Source: Agapetus fuscipes
Taxonomy: Eukaryota; Arthropoda; Insecta; Trichoptera; Glossosomatidae
DNA: 64,000 nt
Reading direction: 5' to 3'
Assembly (NCBI GenBank): GCA_951799405.1
Contig: OX637332.1
Location: forward strand, 32,141,366-32,205,365
The notes under the pieces are model-generated. The model worked only from the letters and a program-made list of their open reading frames with translations. It ran no database searches and was not told the origin of the DNA. The translations under genes and the position numbers were made by a program. Position 1 is the first letter of the stretch; every line of letters starts with the position of its first letter. This document shows positions 54,411 through 63,912 of this stretch, piece after piece.

Positions 54411-55862
54411 ATGGAAAACACGGTATCACATCATATACCCCAGGGGGGTACCACCGCTTCTGGCGGTGGAGAATCCCCTCCCGAAGCTTCGGCTTTGGGC
54501 TGCCCCACGGATTCTGGGGGGGGCAAATGCCGTAAAGAGTGTTTGAGGACGAGCGAGGAGCTCGCTTTAGTGTTAGAGGGCATTCGCGATTTCATCGCTG
54601 GGCGGTCGAACGTTCACGTTCCCATCAGGGAGGGAGTCGCGAGGGCCCTCAATTTGGCTTGTCTGGCGAGAGACTGCCTGGCGTGCGATACCGCCAGCGT
54701 CTCCTGCCAGACGGACAGTATGGAGACGCCCAGGCCCAGCCCAAGGAGGCTGCCACGGCCGGCGCCTCGAGTGCTTCCGCAGCGGCAACAGCCGCAGCAG
54801 CGGCACCAGCCACAGCAGCGGCAACAACCGCAGCAACGGCAACAGCCGCAACAGCGGCAACAGCCGCAGCAGCGGCAACAGCCGCAACAGCGGCAACAGC
54901 CGCAGCAGCGGCAACAGCCGCAACAGCGGCAACAGCCGCAGCAGCGGCAACAGCTGCAGCAGCGGAAACAGCCGCAGCAGCGGCAACAGCCGCAGCAGCG
55001 GCAACAGCTGCACCCACCCAAAGAACGGGTGGAAGGGCTGGCCACGGGATGGACCGTGGTCAGGCACAGAAAGAGGAAGAGCAAAGGAGCCACAGCGGCT
55101 CCGGTGGCTCCGGCTACCGTTAAAAGGCGGTCAAAGCCGTTGGAAACAGTGACCGTTGCCCCAGTCACTAGGACTGAGGTGCCTCCCTCATACGCAGCCG
55201 TGTTAAAAGGACTTGCTGCTGTAAGCAGCAAGTCCGAGCATGAGGGTCTACCGGGGATCCAGGGCATCAGAAGAGGTGCCAATGGGTCCCTGCAGCTGCG
55301 CCTAGCGAGGGGGGACTCTAGAGGTCCTGCCCTGGAGACGTTCCTCGCGGGCGTAGCTGGACCCTCATTGTCCATTAAGAGATGGGTTCCGAAGAGGACG
55401 ATCTGTGTCCAAGACCTCTATGAGGGTATAGAGGTCCAAGACGTCAGATCGGCCCTGGCTCGGTCCCTGGGGGGGAGCCTCGAAGAAATCGAGGTTCTCC
55501 CGCTGAGACCGAGACAGAGTGGGTCCCTCGCGTGTACGGCGAAGGTTCCGTGGACACGAGCTGTGGACACCCTCATTGGGGCCGGGCGCCTGCAAATCGG
55601 CCTCCTCCGATGCCGTGTCCGGCATAAGATGGAGGTCAGGCAGTGTTTCCGCTGCCTCGGGTTCGCTCACGTCGCATCGAGGTGTGACGTGAGGGAGCCG
55701 GGGGGGGCTGGACTGTGCAGACGTTGTGGGGAAGAGGGGCACAACTCAGCGGGCTGCACAAGCCCGCTTTGCTGTGCCCCTTGCAAAAGGAGGGGACTGC
55801 CTGCCGCACATTGGTGCGGTAGTGGGCAGTGCGGGGAGCGGAAGCGATGCCTTCAGAGATGA
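54411..55862 (+). CDS. ORF1 (Gag-like protein) of element D
   Basis: A 483-residue frame starting MENTVSHHIPQG in good context (AAAATGG). The open frame extends upstream without ATG. The order matches B ORF1: an N-terminal helical region (SEELALVLEGIRDFIAGRSN), a long Gln-rich repeat of PQQRQQ hexapeptides (about 54777-55010), a central domain (PSYAAVLKGLAAV, LYEGIEVQDVRSALARSLGG) and three zinc knuckles (CFRCLGFAHVASRC, CRRCGEEGHNSAGC, CAPCKRRGLPAAHWC). Its stop TGA (55860-55862) overlaps the ORF2 ATG as ATGA. Confidence 0.93.
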   Translation: MENTVSHHIPQGGTTASGGGESPPEASALGCPTDSGGGKCRKECLRTSEELALVLEGIRDFIAGRSNVHVPIREGVARALNLACLARDCLACDTASVSCQTDSMETPRPSPRRLPRPAPRVLPQRQQPQQRHQPQQRQQPQQRQQPQQRQQPQQRQQPQQRQQPQQRQQPQQRQQPQQRQQLQQRKQPQQRQQPQQRQQLHPPKERVEGLATGWTVVRHRKRKSKGATAAPVAPATVKRRSKPLETVTVAPVTRTEVPPSYAAVLKGLAAVSSKSEHEGLPGIQGIRRGANGSLQLRLARGDSRGPALETFLAGVAGPSLSIKRWVPKRTICVQDLYEGIEVQDVRSALARSLGGSLEEIEVLPLRPRQSGSLACTAKVPWTRAVDTLIGAGRLQIGLLRCRVRHKMEVRQCFRCLGFAHVASRCDVREPGGAGLCRRCGEEGHNSAGCTSPLCCAPCKRRGLPAAHWCGSGQCGERKRCLQR

Positions 55863-58800
55863 CCGCACTCAACATCCTGCAAGTCAACCTGGGTCACTGC
55901 CAAGTGGCTCAGGACCTGATGCAGCAGGTGGCGGCGGAGGGGAGGTTGGATGTTGTTCTGGTGTCGGAGCAGTATCGTGACTGTAATAGTCGCTGGTACT
56001 GTGACGATTCCGGAGTGGCTGCAATCTTCCTTCCGTCGCAGAGGGCGATCGTCTCTGGACGAAATCGCGCTGCTAGCAGGGGGTGGACGTGGGTTGAGGT
56101 GGCAGGCTGTAGACTGTACAGCTGCTACTTCTCGCCAAACGCTCCACTGCAGCAGTTTATGGACGACCTCCGCGACCTGGAGAGTGACGTCAGGACGTCA
56201 ACGCTGCCAGTTATCGTGGCCGGCGACTTCAACGCCTGGTCGACTGAATGGGGTTCGTCAACGACTAACAGGCGGGGCTCTATCCTGGGTGATGTGGCTG
56301 CGGGCTTGCATTTGCACATTGCGAATGTGGGTTCGGAGTTTACGTTCCGCAGGGGAGCCACGGGCTCAGTCGTTGACGTAACATTCGCCAGCGAGGGAAT
56401 AATCGGGCTGGTGAAAAACTGGCGTGTACTCGATGACTACACGCACAGCGATCACCAGTACGTGTCTTTCTCGCTGGAGAGAGGACCCCGGCCAGGTCGG
56501 TCGGGTCGCCCGGGAAACTCCGCTGTTGGCGGTTGGAGCCTTCGATCCCTGGATCAGGAGGCTCTAGAAGCCATGGTGGAGAGCCTCAGGGCGACGGTTG
56601 AGGATGCTGGCGGCGCGGCAGACAGGGTTGAGAGGCTTGACGACCTCACCAGGCGCGCTTGCGACGCGGCCATGGCTCGGTGCTCGAGGCGCCGCGCGGG
56701 GGCGCCGGCCTATTGGTGGACAGACACCATAGCCCGCCTCCGCGCGGCGTGTCTTGCCCGACGCAGGGCTGCCCAACGGGCACGGGCGACGGACGGCGTA
56801 GACGACAGCGCTTACCAGCGATACCGGGCCGCCCGCAAAGAGCTTAAGCTAGCTATCAAGCGCAGCAAGGAGAGGTGCTGGGAAGAACTGTGCGAATCGG
56901 TGAATAACGACCCCTGGGGACTGCCATACAAGATTGTACGACAGAAGCTACGGGGACGAGATCATGATCCGTTTCTCATGGACTCCCAGAACCTCACGAG
57001 CGTAATAGACGCTCTCTTTCCTGCGCATGAACGGAGGGTGGTAAGAGGCCCCGCTCCTTTGGGAGCGGACTTCGAACCATTCTCCCGGGCTGAGCTCGAT
57101 GCGGCGGCGGCCAGGATCAAAACTGGAAGGGCGCCCGGACCAGACAATGTCCCGAACGAAGTCGTACTGTTGGTTGCCAAGAAGTTTCCCGATATGCTGT
57201 TGAGCGTGTACAACGCCTGCCTGGAGGAGGGTAGATTCGGTGACGCCTGGAAGAGGCAAAGGCTTGTCCTTGTCTCTAAAAAGGCTGTCGCCGTTGGGCC
57301 CTCCTCTTTTAGGCCCTTGTGCATGCTTGCCGGCTACGGGAAGCTTCTTGAGAGACTGGTGGTTGGAAGGCTTCTCCCAATCCTCGAATCCGAGGATGGA
57401 GGGCTCTCCGAACACCAGTACGGCTTCAGACCGGGACGCTCCACCCTGGACGATGTGGAGCGCGTAGTGGACACGGTACGGACGGCTTGGCAGGGGTCGG
57501 TGAAAAGGCACCGGCAGGTCATGCTTGTGGCTCTGGACGTCCGGAATGCCTTCAACTCGGCGCGCTGGGATTTAACTCTCAGGGCGCTGAGGGAGAGCTT
57601 TCGGGTCCCAGAGTACCTGATGGCCTTGCTGGAGAGCTACTTTGATGGTCGGACGCTCGAATATCGATGCGGTGCCGAAGGCAGCGTCGAGACGCGACAG
57701 CTGACGTCTGGGGTCCCTCAGGGCTCGGTTTTAGGACCAACCCTGTGGAACGTCATGTACGACGGCTTGTTGCGGACGAAGCTGCCGGCGGACGCAAGCG
57801 TCGTTGCTTTTGCGGACGACATCGCGGTAATGATCACCGGCGAAACCTGCGAGGAGATCACTGCTACGGGGAACGAGGCCCTCCGTAGGGTAAAACGCTG
57901 GCTGGATAGCTCCGGACTGGAGCTGGCAGTCCAGAAGACGGAGGCAGTGCTGTTCAGCCGAAGGCGACGACCTGCGCTGCCTAAGCTGACGCTAGGGGGC
58001 TTCGAGGTGCCGCTGGTTAAATCTATGCGGTACCTCGGTGTCCAACTCGATCATCGACTCCGCTTCGGGGAACATATCGAGCTGGCGGCGGCGAGGGCAA
58101 GCGTGGTGGCGCAACAGCTGGGAAGGCTCATGCCGAACGTCGGCGGGCCCAAATCGAGCAGGAGGAGACTCCTGCACGAGGTGGTGCACTCGACGCTTTT
58201 GTATGGGGCACCCATCTGGGCGAAGTCGCTTGAGGTTGAGCACTACAGGAAGAAGATGGCAAGTGTGCAGAGGAGGAGTGCACTCAGGGTTATCTCTGGG
58301 TATCGCACGATCTCCGAGGACGCAGCGCTGGTGCTATCTTCTTCGCCTCCGATTCACCTCCTGGCGCGAGAACGCCAGGAGAGAAGAGAGCGGAAGAGAG
58401 ACGGTCTAGAAGACCCCTCTAGAGACGCGATATACTCGCAGTGGCAGCAACGCTGGGACACGGCAGTTGGTGGACGCTGGACGCGAAGACTTATCAGCGA
58501 CCTGAGGACCTGGTGCCAAAGGAAGCATGGTGGTCTGAGCTACCGGCTCACCCAGCTGCTGAGTGGACACGGCTGCTTCGGAAACTTCCTGCAAAGGATA
58601 GGCAAAGAAGCAGCCGCAGCCTGCTGGCACTGCGATGCAACAGAAGACGACGCCGAGCATACGATGCTAGCGTGTCCGGCCTGGGCGACTGAGAGGGCGT
58701 CACTTGTGGCTGCCCTCGGGGTCGATCACCTGGAGGTGGATACGGTGGTGACGACAATGCTCCGGTCGGCTGATAACTGGCGGGCGTGGGAGGACTTCGC

Positions 58801-58879
58801 CTCGAGCGTAATGGGACAGAAGGAGGACGCCGAGCGCGAGAGGAGAAGACGGCCCGCGGCCGCCGTAGAAGCCGACTGA
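55859..58879 (+). CDS. ORF2 (AP endonuclease-reverse transcriptase) of element D
   Basis: 1,006 codons from the ATG of the ATGA overlap, chosen because MTALNILQVNLGHCQ aligns with MSEIKVIQINLGHCQ of B. Two in-frame upstream codons (ATG 55847, GTG 55829) are alternatives. The endonuclease has NLGHC, SEQYRD, GDFNAWSTEWGS and SDHQY. The RT has YGFRPGRSTLDDV, VALDVRNAFNSARW, GVPQGSVLGPTLWN and FADD (about residue 650). The zinc motif is CWHCDATEDDAEHTMLAC. The segment after LLARERQ is longer and more charged than in B. It appears fully competent. Confidence 0.97.
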   Translation: MTALNILQVNLGHCQVAQDLMQQVAAEGRLDVVLVSEQYRDCNSRWYCDDSGVAAIFLPSQRAIVSGRNRAASRGWTWVEVAGCRLYSCYFSPNAPLQQFMDDLRDLESDVRTSTLPVIVAGDFNAWSTEWGSSTTNRRGSILGDVAAGLHLHIANVGSEFTFRRGATGSVVDVTFASEGIIGLVKNWRVLDDYTHSDHQYVSFSLERGPRPGRSGRPGNSAVGGWSLRSLDQEALEAMVESLRATVEDAGGAADRVERLDDLTRRACDAAMARCSRRRAGAPAYWWTDTIARLRAACLARRRAAQRARATDGVDDSAYQRYRAARKELKLAIKRSKERCWEELCESVNNDPWGLPYKIVRQKLRGRDHDPFLMDSQNLTSVIDALFPAHERRVVRGPAPLGADFEPFSRAELDAAAARIKTGRAPGPDNVPNEVVLLVAKKFPDMLLSVYNACLEEGRFGDAWKRQRLVLVSKKAVAVGPSSFRPLCMLAGYGKLLERLVVGRLLPILESEDGGLSEHQYGFRPGRSTLDDVERVVDTVRTAWQGSVKRHRQVMLVALDVRNAFNSARWDLTLRALRESFRVPEYLMALLESYFDGRTLEYRCGAEGSVETRQLTSGVPQGSVLGPTLWNVMYDGLLRTKLPADASVVAFADDIAVMITGETCEEITATGNEALRRVKRWLDSSGLELAVQKTEAVLFSRRRRPALPKLTLGGFEVPLVKSMRYLGVQLDHRLRFGEHIELAAARASVVAQQLGRLMPNVGGPKSSRRRLLHEVVHSTLLYGAPIWAKSLEVEHYRKKMASVQRRSALRVISGYRTISEDAALVLSSSPPIHLLARERQERRERKRDGLEDPSRDAIYSQWQQRWDTAVGGRWTRRLISDLRTWCQRKHGGLSYRLTQLLSGHGCFGNFLQRIGKEAAAACWHCDATEDDAEHTMLACPAWATERASLVAALGVDHLEVDTVVTTMLRSADNWRAWEDFASSVMGQKEDAERERRRRPAAAVEAD

Positions 58880-58964
58880 AAGGCGTCACGTAACGCGGTG
58901 TAGTTGGTAACGCAATGAGCGTTGCCACAGCGAGTAGAGTAGACGCCATCAGCGTATAAACCAT

Positions 58965-59012
58965 TACCACACTCCCAGCGTAATACTTCATTGGTAGGTC
59001 CGGAGTGTGGTA
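58965..59012 (+). other. 3'UTR stem-loop of element D
   Basis: TACCACACTCC and GGAGTGTGGTA form an 11-bp stem with a 26-nt loop. It sits where B has a different stem, sharing the CCACAC/GTGTGG core. Confidence 0.75.
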
Positions 59013-59163
59013 GATGCTTGCACGGGAGAGGTTTTTAGTGGGTAGGCCCGCAGCAGGGAGAGTCCCACACTGCCAATCTAGTGACCGGCTGTCACTTGGC
59101 GTCTTATAAAAGATTTTCCTTCTTCCAACGCGAAACAAAAAAAAAAAAAAAAAAAAAAAAAAA

Positions 59164-59207
59164 GGTTAGGTTAGGTTAGGTTAGGTTAGGTTAGGTTAGG
59201 TTAGGTT
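59164..59207 (+). repeat. telomeric (TTAGG)n block between D and E
   Basis: 44 bp of perfect GGTTA units ending AGGTT before CCCCCTTCATGG of E. Confidence 0.98.
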
Positions 59208-59425
59208 CCCCCTTCATGGTTCGGGCCTTGTTGTGGCTAGGGGGCTTACGGTCTGCCGAAAAAATCTAGTGGGTGGTACTTAGATAGGCGCGTATCCTGG
59301 GTGGGTGGTAGGATAGGCGTCGGCAGACTTAACTAAAGCGAACCCGTCAAAACCCAAGGTGTAGAGGCAACGTGCCGATGGGTGTGTGGCTGCAGTGACG
59401 TTAAATGATCATGCACTAATAATGC

Positions 59426-59960
59426 ATGCATCAATGCAGTCGTGAACGTTCCCTTGGAGGTACCTGCCGAAACCTCCAAGTATTCAGGCTTAGCCGGCCA
59501 AGCGGGGCTCTGGTCGGCTGGACGTGTATTTCCCTAGCTACTCGTGGGATTGAAATGGAAGAAATTATTAAAAAACTTAACAAGACGTTGACGGGCCTGC
59601 GAAAGGTCGAGGAGTTTATCGGGACACGAACCAACGTGCATGTACCGATTAAGATAGGAGTGGGGACGGCGAGCAATGAGTTGCAGGCGGTCCTGGACAG
59701 CCTCGTGGACCTGATCCGCGATGTTCGGGACGGTGACTGCCAGACCTCGCCGATGAAAGAAAGAGGCAAGGAGCCGTCAAAGCGGACGGAATCACCAAAG
59801 CGGCAAGAGCCGCTGAAGCGACAAGAGCCGCCAAAGAAGCGGCCAAAGAAGAAGAGGCTAAAGAAGCCTCCAGAAAGCGAGGATTCGCAGCAAGAGCAGC
59901 GGCCGCCCATCAACCACTCACAGAGGCAACGACCGCAGCAGCAGCAGAAACAGCAGCAAC

Positions 59961-59992
<32 letters not shown>

Positions 59993-60856
59993 AAGCAGCA
60001 GCAGCAGCAGCGGCGGCAGCAACAACAGACGCAGCAGCGGCAGAAACAACAGCAGCAGCAACAAGGACAATGGACCCTGGTAAAGAGTAAGAATAAAAAA
60101 GCTGGTAATAACCAAAAACGATTATCAAGGCCGGCGGAGAATATTACCATCTCCCCGGCCACTAAGTCGGACGACCCGCCCTCATACGCGAGGGTCCTCA
60201 GAAGCTTGGCTTCTGCGGGGGGGAAGGAAGACTCAGGCCTGCCAGTGGTGCACGGCATCCGAAAGGGTGCCGGCGGCTCGCTTCAGATTCGCCTGGCCAA
60301 GGGTGAGACCCGGGGGCCGGCTCTGGAGAGACTACTGGCCGAAGTCGCTGGGCCTGACTTGGTGGTTAAGAGGCTGTCCCCAAAAAGGACAGTCACCATC
60401 AAGGACCTCTACGAGGGTGTAGAGGTCGGGGAAGTGAGGGCCGCCCTGGGCCGGGCTCTGGGGGGGGACGTCGGTGAAGTCGAGGTCCTCCCCCTGAGAC
60501 CGACCCAGTGGGGGTCCTACCTGTGCACGGCGAGGGTGCCGTGGACAACGAGGACAGATGCCCTCATTCGGGAGGGGCATCTAGAAATCGGGCTCCTCCG
60601 ATGCCGCTTGCGTCCGAGGGTGGACGTGAGGCAGTGCTTCCGCTGCCTTGGGTTCTCCCACATTGCATCCCGGTGCAGTGTTGTGGGGCCCGGGAGCGAA
60701 AGGCTCTGCAGGCGCTGCGGAGCGGAGGGGCATGCGGCGGCAGGGTGTAGTGCCGCATTGCACTGCGCACCCTGCTCGAGGGCGGGTCATAGGGCCACGC
60801 ACTGGTGTGGAAGTTCACAATGCGAGGCTTTTCAAAGATGTCTGAAATTAAAGTAA
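59426..60856 (+). CDS. ORF1 (Gag-like protein) of element E
   Basis: 476 codons from the first ATG, or 433 from the preferred ATG at 59555. The protein is almost the same as B ORF1. Visible differences are one residue (G-E-D versus G-K-D region, reverse-strand view) and synonymous changes such as GTGACC to GTCACC. The polyglutamine tract and the three zinc knuckles are intact, and it ends 19 nt inside ORF2. Confidence 0.96.
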
Positions 60857-63834
60857 TCCAAATAAACCTGGGCCACTGCCAAGCGGCCCAGGATCTTATG
60901 TTTCAGGTGGTGCGAGAGAGGGGGGTGGACGTCGTCCTGGTGTCAGAGCAGTATCGTGACTGTTCCAGTCGCTGGTACTGTGACGGCGCCGGGACGGCGG
61001 CCATCTTCTTCCCCTCTACGAGCTTGTGCGTCACCAGGAGTGCTCCTGCCCCCGCTGCTCGCGGGTGGACTTGGGTGGAGGTGGCAGGCTGTAGAATCTA
61101 CAGCTGCTACTTCTCCCCCAACCATCCGATTGAGCAGTTCGAGGAGGACCTGCGACGCCTCGAGGAGGATGTCCGGACGGCGTCGGTGCCTGTGGTGCTG
61201 GCGGGTGACTTCAACGCCTGGGCGACGGACTGGGGCTCGCCGGTGACGAACCGACGGGGTGCTCTCCTGTGTGAGGTGGCTTCGTGCCTACATTTGCTGC
61301 CTGCAAATGTCGGTGGGGAGTTCACCTTCCGCAGAGGCGCCACGGGTTCTGTCATCGACGTAACCTTCGCTGATGAAGGAATGATCGGACGGGTGAAGAA
61401 CTGGCGTGTGCTCCCAGAACACACGCAAAGTGATCACCAGTACGTGACCTTCACTCTGGCGATAGGGCTGCGGGCCGTCGCCCCCGGCTTGAGGGCCGCC
61501 GCTACGGGATGGAGCCTCCGCTCCCTCGACCCCGAATCCCTGCTCACCGTCATCGAGGATGGCAGCCGAGAGATCGCGGCGGCGACCGGGGCGGAACAAA
61601 AGGTAAGTAGCCTGAGCGTGGTGGTGGAGCGGGCCTGCGACGCCTCCATGGTCCGGCGCGGTGGGCACTCCCTCAGGCGAAATGTTTATTGGTGGACTGA
61701 GGAGATTGCCGGCCTGCGTCGGTCATGCTTGGCTTCGCGGCGTCGTGCTCAGCGCTCGGGCTGGACGAGCCTCCAGGCAGTGGAGGATTTCAGGACGACG
61801 AAGAGGGCCCTGAAGAGCGCCATCAAGCGCAGTAAGGAAAGGTGCTGGGGGGAGCTGTGTGAGGAGGTGGATCGGGACCCCTGGGGTCTGCCGTACAAAA
61901 TTGTGCGACAGAGACTGAGGGGACGTGATCTGGACCCTTACCTCAGCGATCCCCGGAACCTGACCGCTGTAATTGATGGCCTCTTCCCGCGCCACGACGG
62001 TCGGCCGAGAACTGTGCGTTCTACTTCACCTGCGCCCGATCTCCAGCCATTCACGGCTGAGGAGCTTGAGGCTGCCGCGAGGAAGGTAGGTACAGGTAAG
62101 GCCCCTGGACTTGACGAGGTCCCAAATGAGATCGTGCTGTTGGTGGCCCGGGGGTTTCCGGAAGTGCTGCTCGACGTGTACAACAAGTGCCTGGAAGAGG
62201 GCCTAGTCGGCGCCTCCTGGAAGAGACAGAGGCTAGTCCTCATTCTCAAAAAGGCGGTCGCGGACGGACCCTCTTCCTTTAGGCCGTTGTGCATGCTGGA
62301 CGGCTTCGGGAAGCTCCTTGAGCGCCTCCTGCTCGGGAGACTACAGCTCATCCTGGAGGATCCGGAGCGGGGGCTCTCCGACCGACAGTACGGCTTCAGG
62401 CGGGGCCGATCTACGGTGGACGCCGTCGGTCACGTGGTAAGTGTGATCCGAAGGGCGTGGGAGGGCACGGTGAAGAGTCACCGACGGGTCGTCATGATAG
62501 CGCTGGATATCAAGAACGCCTTCAACTCCGCGCGATGGGAACTTGTTCTCAGAGCGTTGAGAGAGGACTTCCGGGTACCAGACTATCTGATGGCAATGCT
62601 CGAAAACTATTTCGATGGTCGGACGCTGGAGTATCGTCACGGCCCTTCTGGCGTGGAAGAGAAGCGACGGGTGTCGTCGGGCGTCCCGCAGGGATCGGTC
62701 TTAGGACCCACCCTGTGGAATGCCCTGTACGATGGACTGTTGCGGACTGACATGCCGGAGGGGTCGAGTCTTGTTGCTTTCGCGGACGACATCGCGGTAG
62801 TGATCGAGGGGAAGACCACCCGTGATCTTGAAATTTCAGGGAACGAGGCGCTTCGCCGGGTCAAGAGATGGCTCGACCGAGCCGGACTGCAGCTCGCAGT
62901 CCAGAAGACCGAGGCGGTGCTGTTCTGCCGAAAGCGGCGACCTCTTCTGCCTCGGCTGCTGCTGGAGGGTTTTGAGGTGCCGCTAGCGAAATCGCTGCGG
63001 TACCTGGGGATCCAACTCGATCGTGGTCTTCGCTTCGGAGAACACATCGAGCTGGCGGCCGCCAAGGCAAGTGGAGTGGCGATTCAGCTGGGAAGGCTCA
63101 TGCCGAATGTGGGTGGACCGAAATCATGTAGGAGGAAACTCTTGCATGAGGTCGTTCACTCCATACTTCTGTATGGGGCACCCGTCTGGGCGAAGTCACT
63201 GGAGGTAGAACAGCACAGGAAGAAGATGGCTGCCGTTCAGAGAAGAAGCGCGCTGCGAGTGATCTCCGGCTACCGCACCATTTCCGCCGACGCGGCTTTG
63301 GTGCTGGCTTCTTCTCCGCCCGTAGACCTGCTGGCGCTGGAGCGCAAAGCGGTGTACGATTCAGGTAAGGGACCGCAGCATAGGGCCTTGACGATGTCGA
63401 AGTGGCAGGATCGCTGGAGTTCGGCAGCCAAGGGACGCTGGACGAACAGGCTTGTCGGTGACCTTGGGCCCTGGTGCTCGAGGAAACATGGCGACCTGAG
63501 CTTCCGGCTCACGCAGCTGCTGAGCGGACACGGTTGTTTCGGTGCCTATCTACATCGGATTGGCAAAGAAGCAACTGCAGCATGCTGGCACTGCGACTCG
63601 TCAAACGATGACGCGGAGCACACACTGCTCTCGTGCCCCGCCTGGGCGGAACCGAGGCAGTCTCTCATGGCTGCCATCGGAACCGATCACCTGGGTGTGG
63701 GCGCAATGGTGGCGTCAATGCTCCACAGCAAAGAGAACTGGAGTGCTTGGGAGGCCTTTGCCTCTCGTGTTATTGGCGTGAAGGAGGAGGCCGAGCGTGA
63801 GAGGCGGAGGCGCCCCAATCCAGAGATCGCGTAA
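60838..63834 (+). CDS. ORF2 (AP endonuclease-reverse transcriptase) of element E
   Basis: 998 codons from ATG 60838, matching the B start. An open frame with alternative ATG at 60805 exists because E lacks the TGA/TAG-type difference present in B upstream, but homology favours 60838. All motifs are intact: NLGHC, SEQYRD, GDFNAWATDWGS, SDHQY, YGFRRGRSTVDAV, FADD and CWHCDSSNDDAEHTLLSC. It differs from B at a few residues (for example SDHQY for SDHQC, LLDG for MMDG near the fingers, LHSKENW for RHSKENW), each time reading like the other copies. E is the best candidate for an active element here. Confidence 0.97.
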   Translation: MSEIKVIQINLGHCQAAQDLMFQVVRERGVDVVLVSEQYRDCSSRWYCDGAGTAAIFFPSTSLCVTRSAPAPAARGWTWVEVAGCRIYSCYFSPNHPIEQFEEDLRRLEEDVRTASVPVVLAGDFNAWATDWGSPVTNRRGALLCEVASCLHLLPANVGGEFTFRRGATGSVIDVTFADEGMIGRVKNWRVLPEHTQSDHQYVTFTLAIGLRAVAPGLRAAATGWSLRSLDPESLLTVIEDGSREIAAATGAEQKVSSLSVVVERACDASMVRRGGHSLRRNVYWWTEEIAGLRRSCLASRRRAQRSGWTSLQAVEDFRTTKRALKSAIKRSKERCWGELCEEVDRDPWGLPYKIVRQRLRGRDLDPYLSDPRNLTAVIDGLFPRHDGRPRTVRSTSPAPDLQPFTAEELEAAARKVGTGKAPGLDEVPNEIVLLVARGFPEVLLDVYNKCLEEGLVGASWKRQRLVLILKKAVADGPSSFRPLCMLDGFGKLLERLLLGRLQLILEDPERGLSDRQYGFRRGRSTVDAVGHVVSVIRRAWEGTVKSHRRVVMIALDIKNAFNSARWELVLRALREDFRVPDYLMAMLENYFDGRTLEYRHGPSGVEEKRRVSSGVPQGSVLGPTLWNALYDGLLRTDMPEGSSLVAFADDIAVVIEGKTTRDLEISGNEALRRVKRWLDRAGLQLAVQKTEAVLFCRKRRPLLPRLLLEGFEVPLAKSLRYLGIQLDRGLRFGEHIELAAAKASGVAIQLGRLMPNVGGPKSCRRKLLHEVVHSILLYGAPVWAKSLEVEQHRKKMAAVQRRSALRVISGYRTISADAALVLASSPPVDLLALERKAVYDSGKGPQHRALTMSKWQDRWSSAAKGRWTNRLVGDLGPWCSRKHGDLSFRLTQLLSGHGCFGAYLHRIGKEATAACWHCDSSNDDAEHTLLSCPAWAEPRQSLMAAIGTDHLGVGAMVASMLHSKENWSAWEAFASRVIGVKEEAERERRRRPNPEIA

Positions 63835-63869
63835 CCCGACTTTGTAGTATACCCTTAAGGTAAGATAAG

Positions 63870-63912
63870 CCACACCTCGATGTTTTGGTTAATTCTGCTT
63901 TCCGAGGTGTGG
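63870..63912 (+). other. 3'UTR stem-loop of element E
   Basis: The same 10-bp stem as in A, B and C. Confidence 0.75.

Larger units (their letters stand above)
53987..59163 (+). mobile_element. telomeric R1-clade retrotransposon D, diverged subfamily, full length
   Basis: Shares the first ~40 bp and scattered 5'UTR blocks with B but is strongly diverged in the ORFs and 3'UTR. Both ORFs are open, and it ends in a 27-nt poly(A) (59137-59163) and (GGTTA)n. It carries an AT-rich insert in the 5'UTR (about 54041-54203) absent from B and E. Confidence 0.97.

Noticed and set aside
54539..55123. Ala/Thr-rich ORF overlapping ORF1 of D
   Set aside because: It is a frame shadow of the CAGCGGCAACAGCC repeat. 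The zinc-knuckle ORF1 frame is the conserved one.
60805..60837. Upstream ATG at 60805 as ORF2 start of E
   Set aside because: B, nearly identical, is not open there in the same way, and the conserved start MSEIKVIQINLGHC aligns with D at the downstream ATG.
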